From Nageia nagi (lineage: Eukaryota > Pinophyta), in NCBI GenBank assembly GCA_050084985.1, contig JBITNC010000001.1, positions 144,460,001 to 144,524,000 on the forward strand: a DNA stretch of 64,000 bases. Reading direction: 5' to 3'. Shown piece after piece: positions 1-10,479 of the stretch. Numbering within the stretch: position 1 is the first letter of the stretch; each line of letters begins with the position of its first letter. Position numbers and translations under genes: made by a program. Under the pieces are notes generated by a model. The model was not told where the DNA came from, did no database searches, and saw only the letters and a program-made list of their open reading frames with translations.

Positions 1-285
1 AATTATCTCTCTGCTGATCTCATCATCTCCGAAATCCGGTCTTGTCCACAACTGAGCTTTATTCCTTTTCCTATGACATCATCATCTTATTCCGGAACAC
101 TTTACTTCCGCTGCCTCCGGCATTTAATTATCTCTCTGCTGACCTCATCATCTTCGGAACCCGGTCTTCACCAAAACATAAGCTTTATTTGTTCCAAAAT
201 TTCTGGAGATCTTAAAATGAACTTGTAGTTGCAAGAAAAGTATGCTGGGGCTCTAAATAAATAAGTTATTATGTATGAATATACA
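1..285 (-). repeat. 3' LTR of element A (partial)
   Basis: This segment matches 8290-8574 with scattered substitutions. Similarity stops after TATGAATATACA at 285, which defines the inner LTR edge; read on the minus strand the LTR starts TGTATATTC. Two copies of the LTR-internal 125-bp repeat begin at 1 and 126. No clear purine-rich tract sits just upstream of the LTR on the minus strand, which is unusual. Confidence 0.85.
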
Positions 286-371
286 TTATGGTGACTTCTG
301 GGGGAAAATTTTGCCTTTATCAAAGAGGAATTTAGAACTCCGTCTGAAACATAATAACAAAATGAAATCTG

Positions 372-2294
372 TTATTTTTGAACCTCTAAAAATTGCACAA
401 CCTTACCCCAACTTGCATGATTTTCGGAGAAGTCTTTTATTCTCGATTGGGCTAGAGCTATGTTATTCAAAATTTCGTAGGAAATTTGCCCGTATTTGTG
501 CAATATCCGCTGTAGGACCACTCCTTTACTGGCACATTGGTCAAAAAATTCAAACAAAGTTGACGCATCAAAAGAATTCAGTAACAAATCTATATCCTCC
601 ATCTTTTGACTATCTTCATGAATATATTTCAAAATTTCAGCCTCGAAGATGGGTGAACTATCTTCCTTCCACAATCCTGGAAATCTTGCCTCATATAATT
701 TAGCTATTTCAACTTTCTGGGTTTCTACCCCCTGCCACTGCTTGATTAGATTATTTTTTATTTCTTGACACACCCATTTCCCTCGGACTGGGTGGTCAAT
801 CGCTGAGATCAACTCAACCCTATTTCCCACATTTAGGGCGTGAAGCTCCTCGTCGAAAATTTCAACCAGCTTTTTCTTTGCCCTCTTTGCTATATTCTCC
901 ATGGGGTCGATAATACTTTCACAGAGGCTGACACTTGCCTCTAATTTCTTCAACTCTGAAAAACATAGATCAATGTGATCTCTGAGTTGAATCAGTTGTT
1001 TGATCTTTGGAGATAATTGTTCCCGGAATTTTTCTTTTATTCTGATCAAAAAATCTTTGTCCACCTTATTGACATTTGAATTCAGCTGCATTTGTGCGAT
1101 GTCAGCATTTAAATCACCAATTATTGTCTCTTTTGCTGCTACTTCAGCTGTTTTGGTTGCAATTTCTGCATCCTTTTGTGCTATGACCACATCTTTCTTT
1201 GTTAGGCTATCTGCAGTCGGAGCGGTAGCTAAACTTGCTCTAAGAGCAACTATGCTATTGTCTGCAGCTTTTAATTTTAGCCGTTGAGACTCTAATTGTT
1301 GTTTCATTACTTCATTTGCCTTTTGAAGCTTATTATATTTGACCTCTAATTTGGTCAATTCAGAAATGTTTAAGTCCACAGCAGTTTGCAACAGCTCATT
1401 CTTATCACTCCGAGATATGCTCTTGGTGTCTATCCTTACCCGAGTGTTCATTGCTGACAAATCACTTTGCCCCTCTTGATGGTCTTGGGTGATAGCAACT
1501 TCCAAAACTCTGCTTTTGGCATCCACAGACGTCCGGAGCCTCACCAGATTATCAAGTGTTGGGAGTTTTTGCATTTGCTTCTGCATCCAGGCTTCCTGAT
1601 TCTGCTTCAATTGCTTGTACTGCTCCATGATCCCACTCACCGATACCTGCTGACTAGATATTGCAATGAATAGGGAGGCCGCGCTTAGTTCTGGTGCGGA
1701 AGAGGATAACACCTGTTGAATCGGTGTAACAGGGCTGGCTTGACTAGGGCCAGATACACTGCTACTGAATGTTGCGGGTATAGATGGCTCCGGAGTGGAT
1801 GATGGAGGTGAAGATGGTACAAAGATGACACCGGTGGGGGGAGTGATGAGGGGAACCGATGAAGAGGAAGTGGGTTTAGGCCATGTGAATGGTGATGGCA
1901 AATTAGGAAGTGGTGGAAGGGTTGGTGATGGTGGGGATGAAGTGACAGCTATGGAAGGTGAGTAAGATGAAATGGGGGTGACTACCGGAGGTGGAATGAT
2001 TGTCAAGGGACCAGAAGAGACAACAGAGATAGGAGGAATAAAAGAAGAAAGCGTACCTGTAGGAGTGGAGCTCCTCCTTTTTTTTCTTGGTGACTGAGGA
2101 CCTTTTGCAGCTTTTCTCTTCATTGTATAGACCTTCCCCAGCCTTTTTCCCACTTCTTGGGAAGTCTCAGGTGTGGTCTCCCTAGTTTCTCCACTAACCT
2201 GCTTTCCGAGGATAGGGGCTTGATCTACTTTTGATGGTTGTTGCTGCTCCTCTTCCCTAAAACTTGCTAGCGAATCATCTGATGAGACATCCAT
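372..2294 (-). CDS. Accessory ORF of element A: 640-aa Pro/Ser-rich, basic, coiled-coil protein
   Basis: An uninterrupted 640-codon frame lies between the integrase domain and the 3' LTR. Residues 1-58 are acidic and polar. Residues 59-75 are a basic cluster (KRK...RKKRR) resembling a nuclear localisation signal. Residues 80-200 are very rich in Pro, Ser and Thr. About 225-440 are Gln/Lys/Leu/Glu-rich with heptad-like spacing, as in a coiled coil. About 440-640 look globular. It continues the frame of the three segments at 2307-3881, so the Met at 2294 may not be the ancestral start; the older frame may have been about 1170 codons. I recognise no enzymatic motif. Athila/Tat elements often carry an extra ORF at this place (known), so a retroelement accessory protein is the best reading. 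Persistence of 640 open codons amid decay is notable. Confidence 0.6.
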   Translation of the reverse strand: MDVSSDDSLASFREEEQQQPSKVDQAPILGKQVSGETRETTPETSQEVGKRLGKVYTMKRKAAKGPQSPRKKRRSSTPTGTLSSFIPPISVVSSGPLTIIPPPVVTPISSYSPSIAVTSSPPSPTLPPLPNLPSPFTWPKPTSSSSVPLITPPTGVIFVPSSPPSSTPEPSIPATFSSSVSGPSQASPVTPIQQVLSSSAPELSAASLFIAISSQQVSVSGIMEQYKQLKQNQEAWMQKQMQKLPTLDNLVRLRTSVDAKSRVLEVAITQDHQEGQSDLSAMNTRVRIDTKSISRSDKNELLQTAVDLNISELTKLEVKYNKLQKANEVMKQQLESQRLKLKAADNSIVALRASLATAPTADSLTKKDVVIAQKDAEIATKTAEVAAKETIIGDLNADIAQMQLNSNVNKVDKDFLIRIKEKFREQLSPKIKQLIQLRDHIDLCFSELKKLEASVSLCESIIDPMENIAKRAKKKLVEIFDEELHALNVGNRVELISAIDHPVRGKWVCQEIKNNLIKQWQGVETQKVEIAKLYEARFPGLWKEDSSPIFEAEILKYIHEDSQKMEDIDLLLNSFDASTLFEFFDQCASKGVVLQRILHKYGQISYEILNNIALAQSRIKDFSENHASWGKVVQFLEVQK

Positions 2295-2306
2295 AGGATG
2301 CTCAAT

Positions 2307-3881
2307 CTACCACATCTCCTCAAATTTATCATCCAAATCAGACTCCAAAGGGGTAAGCTTATTTCCGGACTCAACCCTGTATCGTACAAATGCTGTGATT
2401 TTCTCTTCACTCCATTTCTGTCTCCTTAGGGTAGTCAGGGATGCTTTTGAGATGGAGTCCGTCTTGGGGTCAAAATTAACCTTCTTCTCATAAAAGCTCA
2501 TCCATGGAGGTAGTAAATCTTTTAAAAGTAAGTTTCGGGGCATCACCCGGTCTTCACTTGTTGGATTTCTCCACTGCTCAAGCTCCGGCCTTATATCTAC
2601 CTTGAAGCCCGGAGGATTAGGCTGGCTTCTCAATTTCTTGCTGAAAATATCCTCCGGGTCATACAACAAAAACTGGTTCATTTTTTTCAGTCTTAGTCCC
2701 AAAAGCTTTTGTTCTAGACCCTCGTTTACGCCCCTACTCTGCAACACCAAATCGTGGACTCTAAGTGGAAGGCTATAAGTGACCCTCTTCTTTGCTGTTG
2801 TCCCATACTTGGCATCTATGTAGTCCATCTACCTGGCAAACTCCATGCTAAAAACCTAATCTGTGACATGAATAGGTAGCAAAAATGGAGCCCCCGAAAA
2901 ACCGTACAACCTTACGAAAGTCCCCTCCTCAGCAAAAAACCAATCCCCCGTCTCACCATGTGGCATCCTGAGGTATAATTGGGAAGCTGCCGATAGTCGT
3001 GGGATTGCTGGAGCCATTAAACTCATTGTTGGAAATAAAAAATACTCCATAAAATTGTAATAATCAGCTCCCGTTCTAACTTCTTCAGTCCATCTATCTA
3101 CAGATTTGAGGGACCCGTCCTCACTTTGCTTATTCAGATTCATTTGAGAAAAATACTCTGAATTTTGATGAATGAATAACCAAATAAGGTATGAGACGAA
3201 AGCAAAATGGGAACCTTCCTCTATTCTTTGTAGCTGCTCGAAGATCCCATTTGAAATGGCAGCTGACCAGTTATAAATAATGGGGGATCTTGGGTGGGAT
3301 ATCAGATATGCTATGGTCAGCTTGCTCATGGAAATGTATCTGTCAGATTGCTCTCCTGCAGCAATCGACAACATAGACAATAACAACTGAGCATGTGTGT
3401 TAAAGTTGGCTAGCAAGAGTTCTAACTGGGGGACTTATTTGAAGCTCATTGCACCCTCTGCATTCTTGTTCAGCCATGCTAGAAGGTTCTTTCTTAGATT
3501 AACACTTGGCCTTGTATCCCAATTTACTGCCATGGGAGTGGATTGAGGTGGCGACGGGTTGAAAGCTTTTTCAATGGAAAGGGGGTCCAAGCTGAGAACT
3601 ATTTTACCAAGAGGATTTTTGACAGTCCTCGAGGTAGCATCAAACCCCTTTTTTACTAACTCTACCAACTCAGGGGCTGGGAGACATCTATGTGGAATGA
3701 AATACATTAACCCTGACCCCATGGGAGCATGTGCAATATGATTAAAACTAAAATTCGGGCACTTACCTTTAGCTGTGCCCTTAGGATTTTTGTTCTGAGC
3801 CGTTATTTTGGTATCTTGCAATAGCTCCATTGAATCAATGACTCCTTTAGCGACCTTGGTTTGAGGGGGGGCCATGCTCAA
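2307..3881 (-). pseudogene. N-terminal part of the accessory ORF of element A, broken by stops
   Basis: Three open segments (3881-3435, 148 aa; 3416-2856, 186 aa; 2828-2307, 173 aa) lie in one frame with each other and with 2294-372. They are separated only by single stops: TAA near 3435, TAG near 2856, TAG just before 2828 and TAG at 2307. The first segment opens MSMAPPQTK. The second has long hydrophobic/aromatic stretches, the third is basic. The layout resembles the plant transposon-protein region seen near Athila-type elements, but that is memory-based and weak. One ancestral protein inactivated by point mutations is the simplest reading; readthrough of the TAG codons is an untested alternative. 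Confidence 0.5.
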
Positions 3882-4279
3882 TATTCTGAACTCTTCCGCT
3901 TACTCTGATTACTGCCGGCAATATTCTGTGCTTCTAGCCTTTCGATTGTTAGCTCTTTCACGAATTTGGAATGAACCGCCTTTGGCCCTTTTAAAATCAG
4001 CTTCCAGAGTTAATGCACCATCTTTTACTCACACGAAATAACTCCACCATACTTTCATTTATAACCGATCTGTCTTTTCATGATTTTCCTGGCCATCTCG
4101 AGATTTGATTCTACCGATTTTCTCAAAAATTCCCATTCTATCGGTGCAAGCATGTTATTCCCATTAATATTTTACTGCTATTAAGTGACTACCAACAATC
4201 ACACTTGCTTAAAATAAATGCACACGACACGCTATTTACAATATGTACAAAATCATATCTTTGTTTTTTTTTTTTTGGA
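3882..4279. other. Spacer between pol-remnant and accessory ORF in element A
   Basis: About 400 bases without an open frame. It includes a T13 run near 4263-4276 (poly-A on the element's strand) just after the TGA that ends the protease/integrase frame. The accessory ORF would need its own message or internal initiation; I see no convincing promoter. Confidence 0.5.
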
Positions 4280-5990
4280 TCAATCTCCCGCACATGCGGG
4301 TTTGTAATGCTTTAAATGCTGCCCATTTACCAAGATCAGCAGCTGACATCCGTTCAATTTTGTTATTTCAAAAGAATTTTTTCCCACGCATCTGGCTATC
4401 ATGTAAGGTCCGGACCATAGGGATTCAAACTTTTTATGTTTCCCTACCTTAGCTCTGTCCTCATCCCATTTTAACACCAGATCTCCTTCATTAAAAGTTA
4501 CTGGAGTGGTTTTTCGGCCATCCAACCATTTTTTAACAATTTCATTTCTTCTGAAATTTTCCCTTGTGAGTTTCGGGATGAAAGATTCCGGTTCTATTAA
4601 ACAATAATTCCCAAATTCCATGTCGTAGATAGTGTTGAGCATGTTCATACTACAAGGGTCTTCGGTTCGCAGTCCTTCCAGTAATTCATCTGATTCTTCC
4701 AATTCGCCAAAGACAGCACAAACCTCCTCCTTTTTCTCTACATGAAACTCAAAAATTTCCTCATTATTCAGTCTTACCCTCTTATTCCCATAAGGGATCA
4801 AATAATGAGTATAGTCCATCGCTAGATAACCCCCTATCTTAGCTGTAAACTCTCTAGACAGACATAGCCCAAACAAAGGGGGCAGCTCAACAACTACAAC
4901 CTCCTGGATAATAATTACAGAGGGACACTTATGTATTTTCAGGACCACATCCTTGATTACCCCTACTATTTTGACAGGTGTGGAATCCAGTTGTAATACT
5001 CCAGTGGATGTTCTTGTCATAGGCAACCCCATCACATCGCACACTGCTTTAGGCATCACAGTAGTAGCCGCACCAGAATCAACCAAACAATTATGGAGTA
5101 CATATCCCTCGATTTCCAAAGTCATGTAAAAGGCTGGAGGTTTGTTCTTTTCCATCCTCGGATATTTTGCTGTTTCAAAAAGATTAAGCACTCTTTCCAT
5201 TCCTTCATTCAATGCTACAAGAGATGTTTTTAGTAAATCAATTTGTCCAAGAATTTTTAGAGCTTCAAACAAGGACACTCTCGCTGGAGTTCTCTTTAGG
5301 TCCGCCATAATGTTGAACTCTGGGATAGCCGGAGGTTCACCAGTTTTGTTTCTGAATCTGTCAGTAAATTTTTCTTGAAGCTGTAGAGTATCATCTTTTC
5401 TCTGGTGCTTGGTAAGTGAAGGGAACCTTAACCTCCGGAGATTTTGATCACCGGTTTTGGGCATCGGTTTGGTTTCCGAAAACGGGAATTTTTGGGAAAC
5501 TATTTCCTTTTTCGGGATCTTTTCCTTAGAACCAGGAACTGTATCTTGCCTTTTAGGAAACACTACTCCGGAACTTTTTTGGGGTTCAACCTTTTTTTCC
5601 GGAATGCTGGAGACTAGGGGTCTTTTTCCTGATCTTGTTTCCACAGCAAAAACTCCTATATCTGCCGGTGCAAAATTCATCAGGTTTACCTCTTGGTTCA
5701 CGTCATCCGCTACACCGGGCAGAGGAATACCTCCACTTCTTGATAGATACTCTTGGTACTGATAAACAGGGCATGTAGTTTGTTCATGAGCATCATTGCA
5801 GGCTAAACACAAACCAGTGGTTGACCCGGAAGAGGAAGCTTGGCTTACATCTTCATTCAACACATGCTGAGCTTTTTCTACAGTAGGATAAGGATATCTT
5901 CTTGCATTATTTTGTCTGCTTAAAATGGTAATCTGGTTTGCCATATTTCTACACAAGTTTTGGAGTTCCTGAATCTCCGACGATGAACCT
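4280..5990 (-). CDS. Gag zinc knuckle - aspartic protease - integrase C-terminal fusion (element A)
   Basis: The 558-aa frame counted from 5956 has no ATG there (the codon is TTG) and is open upstream into the end of gag, so it was probably reached by a frameshift or is a broken gag-pol. In order: a zinc-knuckle-like motif C50-x2-C53-x3-H57-x4-C62; a basic Lys/Pro-rich linker (110-215); a retroviral-type protease with catalytic D293-S294-G295, whose substrate pocket region runs to about 385; an acidic linker (400-450); then an integrase C-terminal SH3-like domain with GDLVLKW at about 490-496 and the G516-P517-Y518 motif, ending in the family's usual VNGQHLKHYKP. Normally RT, RNase H and the integrase core (over 800 residues) stand between protease and this domain; they are absent and the fusion is in frame. 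The natural TGA stop is at 4280. Protease action on Gag is expected from family knowledge. Confidence 0.75.
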
Positions 5991-6948
5991 ACCCTTGATT
6001 CATGTTAGGCTGATAAGGGGCTGGTAAAGCCAAGGGAGCTCTAGGGACTAGCAAGGGTGATGGCCACTGTTGAACAGGAGCGGGGATGCTGGCCAGTGGT
6101 GGAGCTAGACTAATTGCTTGAGGTCTCAAAATTTGCTGTTGAGCGGTTACTAGAAAATAAGGCATTGGCATGCAACTTGGTAGTTTTCCAACCGCAATGA
6201 GACAAGATTCAGCATACATTACTTGTCTATAGACCTCCGAGAAAGTATTCACTCCAGAATTTTGGATTTGCAGAGAGAGATCCAGAGGAAAGGCTCTCAG
6301 GTAATACATTAGGGCTTGAAATTGCTGAGGCCTGACTGGCATGGGTACTCTCATCCAAGTTTTTTGGAATCTAATGTTGAAATTCAGGATATTTTCTTGC
6401 TCGTATCTTTTGATTGAAGTGAACTGTGTTAACAAGGAAAAGGGATCTCCTAATTCATTAAATTCCAAGATAAAGGGCTCTGCCAGTTGAGCCCAAGTAG
6501 TTATAGATCCGTTAGGAAGGCCCCTGTACCAATCTAGGACCTTTCCTTTGAAGGATTGAGTCAGTAATCTCACCATAACATCTTCATGCTAGATATTGTG
6601 AATCTTAGCTAGGCCAGCTACATCAACACAATGTTCATAAGCTATTTTCTCTGTAGTTGCATCAAACTCCGGAAGTGTTTTAAAAACATTTGCTGGGATG
6701 TCATGCAACACCGCCAGGGCTATTGGTACCCCATTATTCCATTCCGGATAAATATTCTAAACTGGATTAGCCATTGTAGGAGAGATATTTCTAGTATGAA
6801 GATCAGATGGTTCTGGCTTGGTAAAGGATTTCAGGGTGCTGATACTATTCAGAGATTTGGACCTGATCAGGGTCTTTCTCTTAGGAACATCTAACACTCT
6901 AAAATCCGGTGTTTCTTTTGCTGCTCTAGTTTTAGATCTTATCCACAT
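5989..6948 (-). pseudogene. gag of element A (two internal TAG stops)
   Basis: The clearest open part is 6576-5989 (195 aa): retrotransposon gag capsid region with LTQSFKGKVLDWYRGLP, then a W-x-L-AEPFILEF block and an FQKTWMRVP block, all typical of Ty3/gypsy gag. The same frame runs upstream through MANPV near 6770, a common plant gypsy gag start, and on to 6948, interrupted by TAG near 6758 and TAG near 6593. It ends NMNQG-TAG at 5989, while the next frame (protease) lies at -1 relative to it and overlaps the gag end. A -1 gag-pol frameshift is possible; an indel during decay is equally possible. Confidence 0.75.
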
Positions 6949-7034
6949 AAACTCTAGGTGGCAAAAGAAAATGAAAGGTTCAAAAGCACATATGATATTT
7001 ACAAATAATCTGCTTAATACATACCAAGATAGTG

Positions 7035-7084
7035 CTTCAGCAGAGTCGCCAATAAGTTTCTTTGTGTCCCACCAGGCGTGCCAA
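7035..7084 (-). promoter_or_regulatory. Probable primer-binding region of element A
   Basis: Read on the minus strand, just inside the 5' LTR come TTGGCACGCCTGGTGGGACAC (7084-7064) and TGGCGACTCTGCTGAAG (7051-7035). Both resemble sequences that follow the 5' LTR in plant Tat/Ogre-type gypsy elements; the second resembles the tRNA-Arg-type primer site described for Ogre (family knowledge). Which one primes cannot be decided from sequence alone. Confidence 0.5.
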
Positions 7085-7241
7085 AAAGAAATACTATTGA
7101 TTAGGATTGTGTAATATATGCACCGTGAACAATCTTAACCAGAGTAAATCAAGAACATACTATGGTGATAGTCTGATCTCCGGAGAAGGCCGGTTCCTTA
7201 TACATTGGGTGTAGGAAAAGTAGCAGGAAAGAAAAATAAAA

Positions 7242-7357
7242 GAGTAGAGTGCGAGAAATTTAAGCAAAAGGTTAGGGTAACAAGAAAGGCAAGTAAAAGG
7301 AGTAGAGTGCGAGGAATTTAAGCAAAGGCTTAGGGTAACAAGAGAGAAAGCAAAGGT
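7242..7357. repeat. 58-bp tandem duplication inside the LTR of element A
   Basis: GAGTAGAGTGCGAG begins at 7242 and again at 7300, each followed by (A/G)AATTTAAGCAAA and then TTAGGGTAACAAGA. Two copies, about 90% alike by eye. Confidence 0.75.
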
Positions 7358-7912
7358 AAATCACTAGTTCAGCGCGGGCTTTCACAGTGTGTGAAACCTT
7401 GGTCTGAATCTAGTGTAGCAGCTACGGTACAAGCTCTCACTCTCAAATAGTTTCCCAGCTTTACTCTACCATGTAGCAGACACAGTTATGCTAGCAAATC
7501 GTGATTACCATTCAGGAAACAAGCCAAGCTGCCACGATGTAACCAAATTAAGAATGGCAATTACAAGTGCTAGACAAGAAAGGTCAAGATGGTTTCATAT
7601 TACTGATAAAAACTACAGGTCTTCGAGAACAAATGTAAAGAGCAATACTAGGGCTTCCGACCCATCTTTCACTTTATTTTCATATACTTATACTGAAGAA
7701 ATAGCAGTTACAAAAAAAAATGAAAATAGAACGGTTTACAAAATGGCCTCAAGATTCTGGCCACTTCTAACTATCATCATACATACATGCCATTTGTCTG
7801 ACAGTTACAAAACTGAGAATGTCATGGAAGGTAACTACCTCCGAAACTACAATTATCCTTTCTTTGTGACATCGTTATTTCGGAAACTTTATTCACTGAC
7901 TCCGGGCCTTTT

Positions 7913-8440
7913 GATCACCCCTTGCTGACCTCATCCTCTCCAGAACCCGGTCTTTCCCACCATTGAGGTTTATTCTTTCTGTTATGACATCATCATCTTA
8001 TTCTAGAATGTTTTACTTCTGCTACCTCTGACTTTTCAATTATCGCTTTGCTGACCTCATCATCTTCAGAATCCGGTCTTGTCCACAACTGAGCTTTATT
8101 CCTTTTCCTATGATGTCATCATCTTATTCCGGAACACTTTACTTCCGCTGCCTCCGGCTTTTCAATTATCTCTTTGCTGACCTCATCATCTCTGGAATCT
8201 GGTCTTTTCCATAACTGAGCTGTATTCCTTTTCCTATGACATCATCATCTTATTTCAAAACGCTTTACTTTCGCTGCCTCCGGCTTTTTAATTATCTCTC
8301 TGCTGATCTCATCATCTCTGGAATCTGGTCTTGTCCACAATTGAGCTTTATTCCTTTTCCTATGACATCATCATCTTATTCCGGAACACTTTACTTCCGC
8401 TACCTCCAGCATTTAATTATCTCTCTGCTGACCTCATCAT
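7913..8440. repeat. 125-bp tandem array inside the LTR of element A
   Basis: Units begin near 7913, 8039, 8164, 8290 and 8415. Each carries AATTATCTCT-type starts, CTGACCTCATCATCT, CCGGTCTT, GAGCTTTATTC, ATGACATCATCATCTTATTC and ACTTCCGCTGCCTCCGG. The last unit is partial. Two further units are visible in the other LTR at 1 and 126. ATGACATCAT is an AP-1/CRE-like core, so each unit could bring a bZIP-type site (inference). Confidence 0.85.
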
Positions 8441-8626
8441 CTCCGAAACCCGGTCTTCACCAAAACATAAGCTTTATTTGTTCCAAAACTTCCGGAGATC
8501 TTAAAATGAACTTGTAGTTGCAAGAAAAGTATGCTGGGGCTCTAAATAAATAAGTTATTATGTATGAATATACAAAGAGGTTTATTGTATCCATTAGAGA
8601 AAATAGCATAAGTTAATAATATTCCT

Positions 8627-8818
8627 ATGGGAAAATCTGATGCTTATTTCACTTATCATCAAAGAAAAGGTCATGCTACAAATTTTTACAAAGCATTAGA
8701 GGTAGCAATTCTAGATCTTATTTACCAAAGGAGATATGAAATTGATCACAAAAACTCAGATTCTGAGGTAACAATGAACATAGTTTCAGTTGATAAAGAA
8801 GTTTATGTTAGAATATGA
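8627..8818 (+). pseudogene. gag C-terminus with decayed zinc knuckle (element B)
   Basis: YHQRKGHATNFYKALEVAI followed by LDLI matches the plant gypsy gag pattern C-x-YH...GH-x-T-x-x-C-x-x-L-x-x-x-I-x-D-L-I, but both cysteines are replaced (Phe/Tyr), so zinc binding would be lost. The frame ends in a stop at 8816. Confidence 0.7.
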
Positions 8819-8909
8819 AAGGGGACACCCAAGATATTTTGCAAATCTAGTTACTACTGAATAAGGAAGTGTCCCACCTAATCCCAAGACTTATAGCATG
8901 ATTGAATAA

Positions 8910-9623
8910 TTGAAAACTACTCCTACCAATATTAGTTTGTATGATCTTATCTCTAAATCTAAAACATATAGGGGGATATTATATGCTTTGTTCAAGAAAG
9001 AAATAGTCCCTACAAATATTTTTGTTACCATGTTTTTAGAAAAAATTAGATCTATTAAGGAATGTGATGCTATCTCATTTTATAGATTTGAAAAGCTTAG
9101 TAAAGAACTCCTTGTGAAATGTTTAGCTTTATATATCACACCTATGATAGATAGATGGGAGATAAAAAGAATATTGGTAGACAATAGATTAGTTGTTAAT
9201 ATATGTTCTCATAAATTTATGGTACAACTTCAAGAAAAAGGTATCACAAAACCTCCCTTCAAAGAAGCTACATTTAGAATCAAGGAATATGATAGTTCAT
9301 CCAAAAAACTAGTTGAGATAGATACAATTTTGGCTACAATAGGAGCTAGAATAGTTGAAACCCAGTTTTAGGTTATGGATTCAAAATTGTCATATAACTT
9401 ATTGTTAAGAAGACCATGGCTTCATGATATGGATGTAATACTATCTATAGTGCATGGTAAATTGAAATTTGAATACCAAGGTGAGGTACATATGGTAATT
9501 GGTGATCCAAAACCATATGCCTTATGTAATATAGTAGATTTAGAAGAGTTCACAATGACTTATCCTAGGTATGAGATTGTACATTTGGAAAAAGGGGCAC
9601 CAATGGTAAATATAGAAAAATAG
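8910..9623 (+). pseudogene. Retropepsin-like protease region (element B)
   Basis: Two segments in different frames (8910-9371 and 9375-9623). The first has the ILVDNRLVVNI block, which aligns with the V-D-x-G-S-x-x-(D/N)-I active-site region of Tat-type proteases, with Gly and Ser changed. The second has YNLLLRRPWLHDMDVILSI, the conserved YN-x-(I/L)-LGR-x-WLH flap-side motif with Gly changed. Not functional. Confidence 0.75.
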
Positions 9624-10479
9624 ATTCAAATTACAAAAATAGGTATGGGAACATACAGAATCAAAAATCTTAATTTGTTCACATTCATTAAATATTTGGT
9701 ATGACCAATAAATCTCATTGTTGAAGGTCATCAGTGGTGTGTTATACTACCTTAAGGCCACTAGTGATGTGAAAATAGTGGAGACAATGGGGGATCTTAC
9801 TTTGTAGAAATAGTATCACCTAGTTCAAATACATCAATACCCTTTCCATCTTCTTTTATTCATAAGTACATGATAGAAAATTAAAAATATAAAGGAGGGT
9901 GTTTAAGTAAATCAAAATAAGGAATTTCTTCTTTTCCTATTGCTTTAGGAGCTCAAATAACTAAGAATGGATTGGGTAGTGATTAGAATACAAAACAAAT
10001 AATGGGACTTATCAATTTTATAAAATAATGTACAATTTGATTGAACTTTTTGATGATATTGATGAAGATTTATGGCTTGATGATACTATACCACTTGATT
10101 TTGATTGCTTTAGTAGTGATGATGATATTTTAGAATACTTGGGAGTACATTCAAAATTGCCTAAATCCAATAAAAAATGAAAAACAAGTTACATTCTTAA
10201 TAAGTATGCATATTTTAGACAAGAAGTGAATTTTAGTGAAGTATTTTAGGTAGAACAAGGAGATGATGATATAATTGACATATACAAATTAGAAGAGTTG
10301 CCTTCATTGTTATAGAAAAAGGATGAATTAACATCCCCAGCTAAAGAATTAGTAGATGTCAATATTGGAACAACTGATAAGCAAAGGTTGGTCAAATTTG
10401 GAGTAGCCCTTCCAACACCTTAGCAAGAAAGGTACAAAAATAAATTTATTTAAAATTAAAAGAATTTTGCTTGGTCTTA
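9624..10479 (+). other. Linker between protease and RT of element B
   Basis: No long frame. Broken acidic reading (DDIDEDLWLDD-like text near 10050-10140) fits the acidic linker that separates protease and RT in Tat-type pol. No separate gene seen. Confidence 0.4.

Larger units (their letters stand above)
1..8574 (-). mobile_element. Element A: pol-deleted Ty3/gypsy-like LTR retrotransposon with accessory ORFs
   Basis: Both LTRs are recognisable: the last 285 bases of the 3' LTR at the window start match the last 285 bases of the 5' LTR ending at 8574. Between them, read on the minus strand, lie a gag frame (6948-5989), a frame with a zinc knuckle, an aspartic protease and an integrase C-terminal domain (about 5990-4280), and a long accessory frame (3881-372). 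I find no reverse transcriptase, RNase H or integrase catalytic core. Motifs point to the Tat/Athila side of Ty3/gypsy (inference). The element would need enzymes supplied in trans. Its 5' LTR abuts the gag of older element B, so A is the later insertion. The left end lies outside the window, so a target-site duplication cannot be checked. Confidence 0.8.
7108..8574 (-). repeat. 5' LTR of element A
   Basis: About 1.47 kb, TG at 7108 on the plus strand and CA at 8574. The right edge is fixed by the match to 1-285; the left edge is inferred from TG next to the primer-binding region and may be off by a few bases. It contains a 58-bp duplication (7242-7357) and a 125-bp tandem array (about 7913-8440). 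Confidence 0.7.

Noticed and set aside
1000-1287. Plus-strand 95-codon frame
   Set aside because: Antisense shadow of the 640-codon accessory frame; no motif.
5457-5762. Plus-strand 101-codon frame
   Set aside because: Antisense shadow of the protease/integrase frame.
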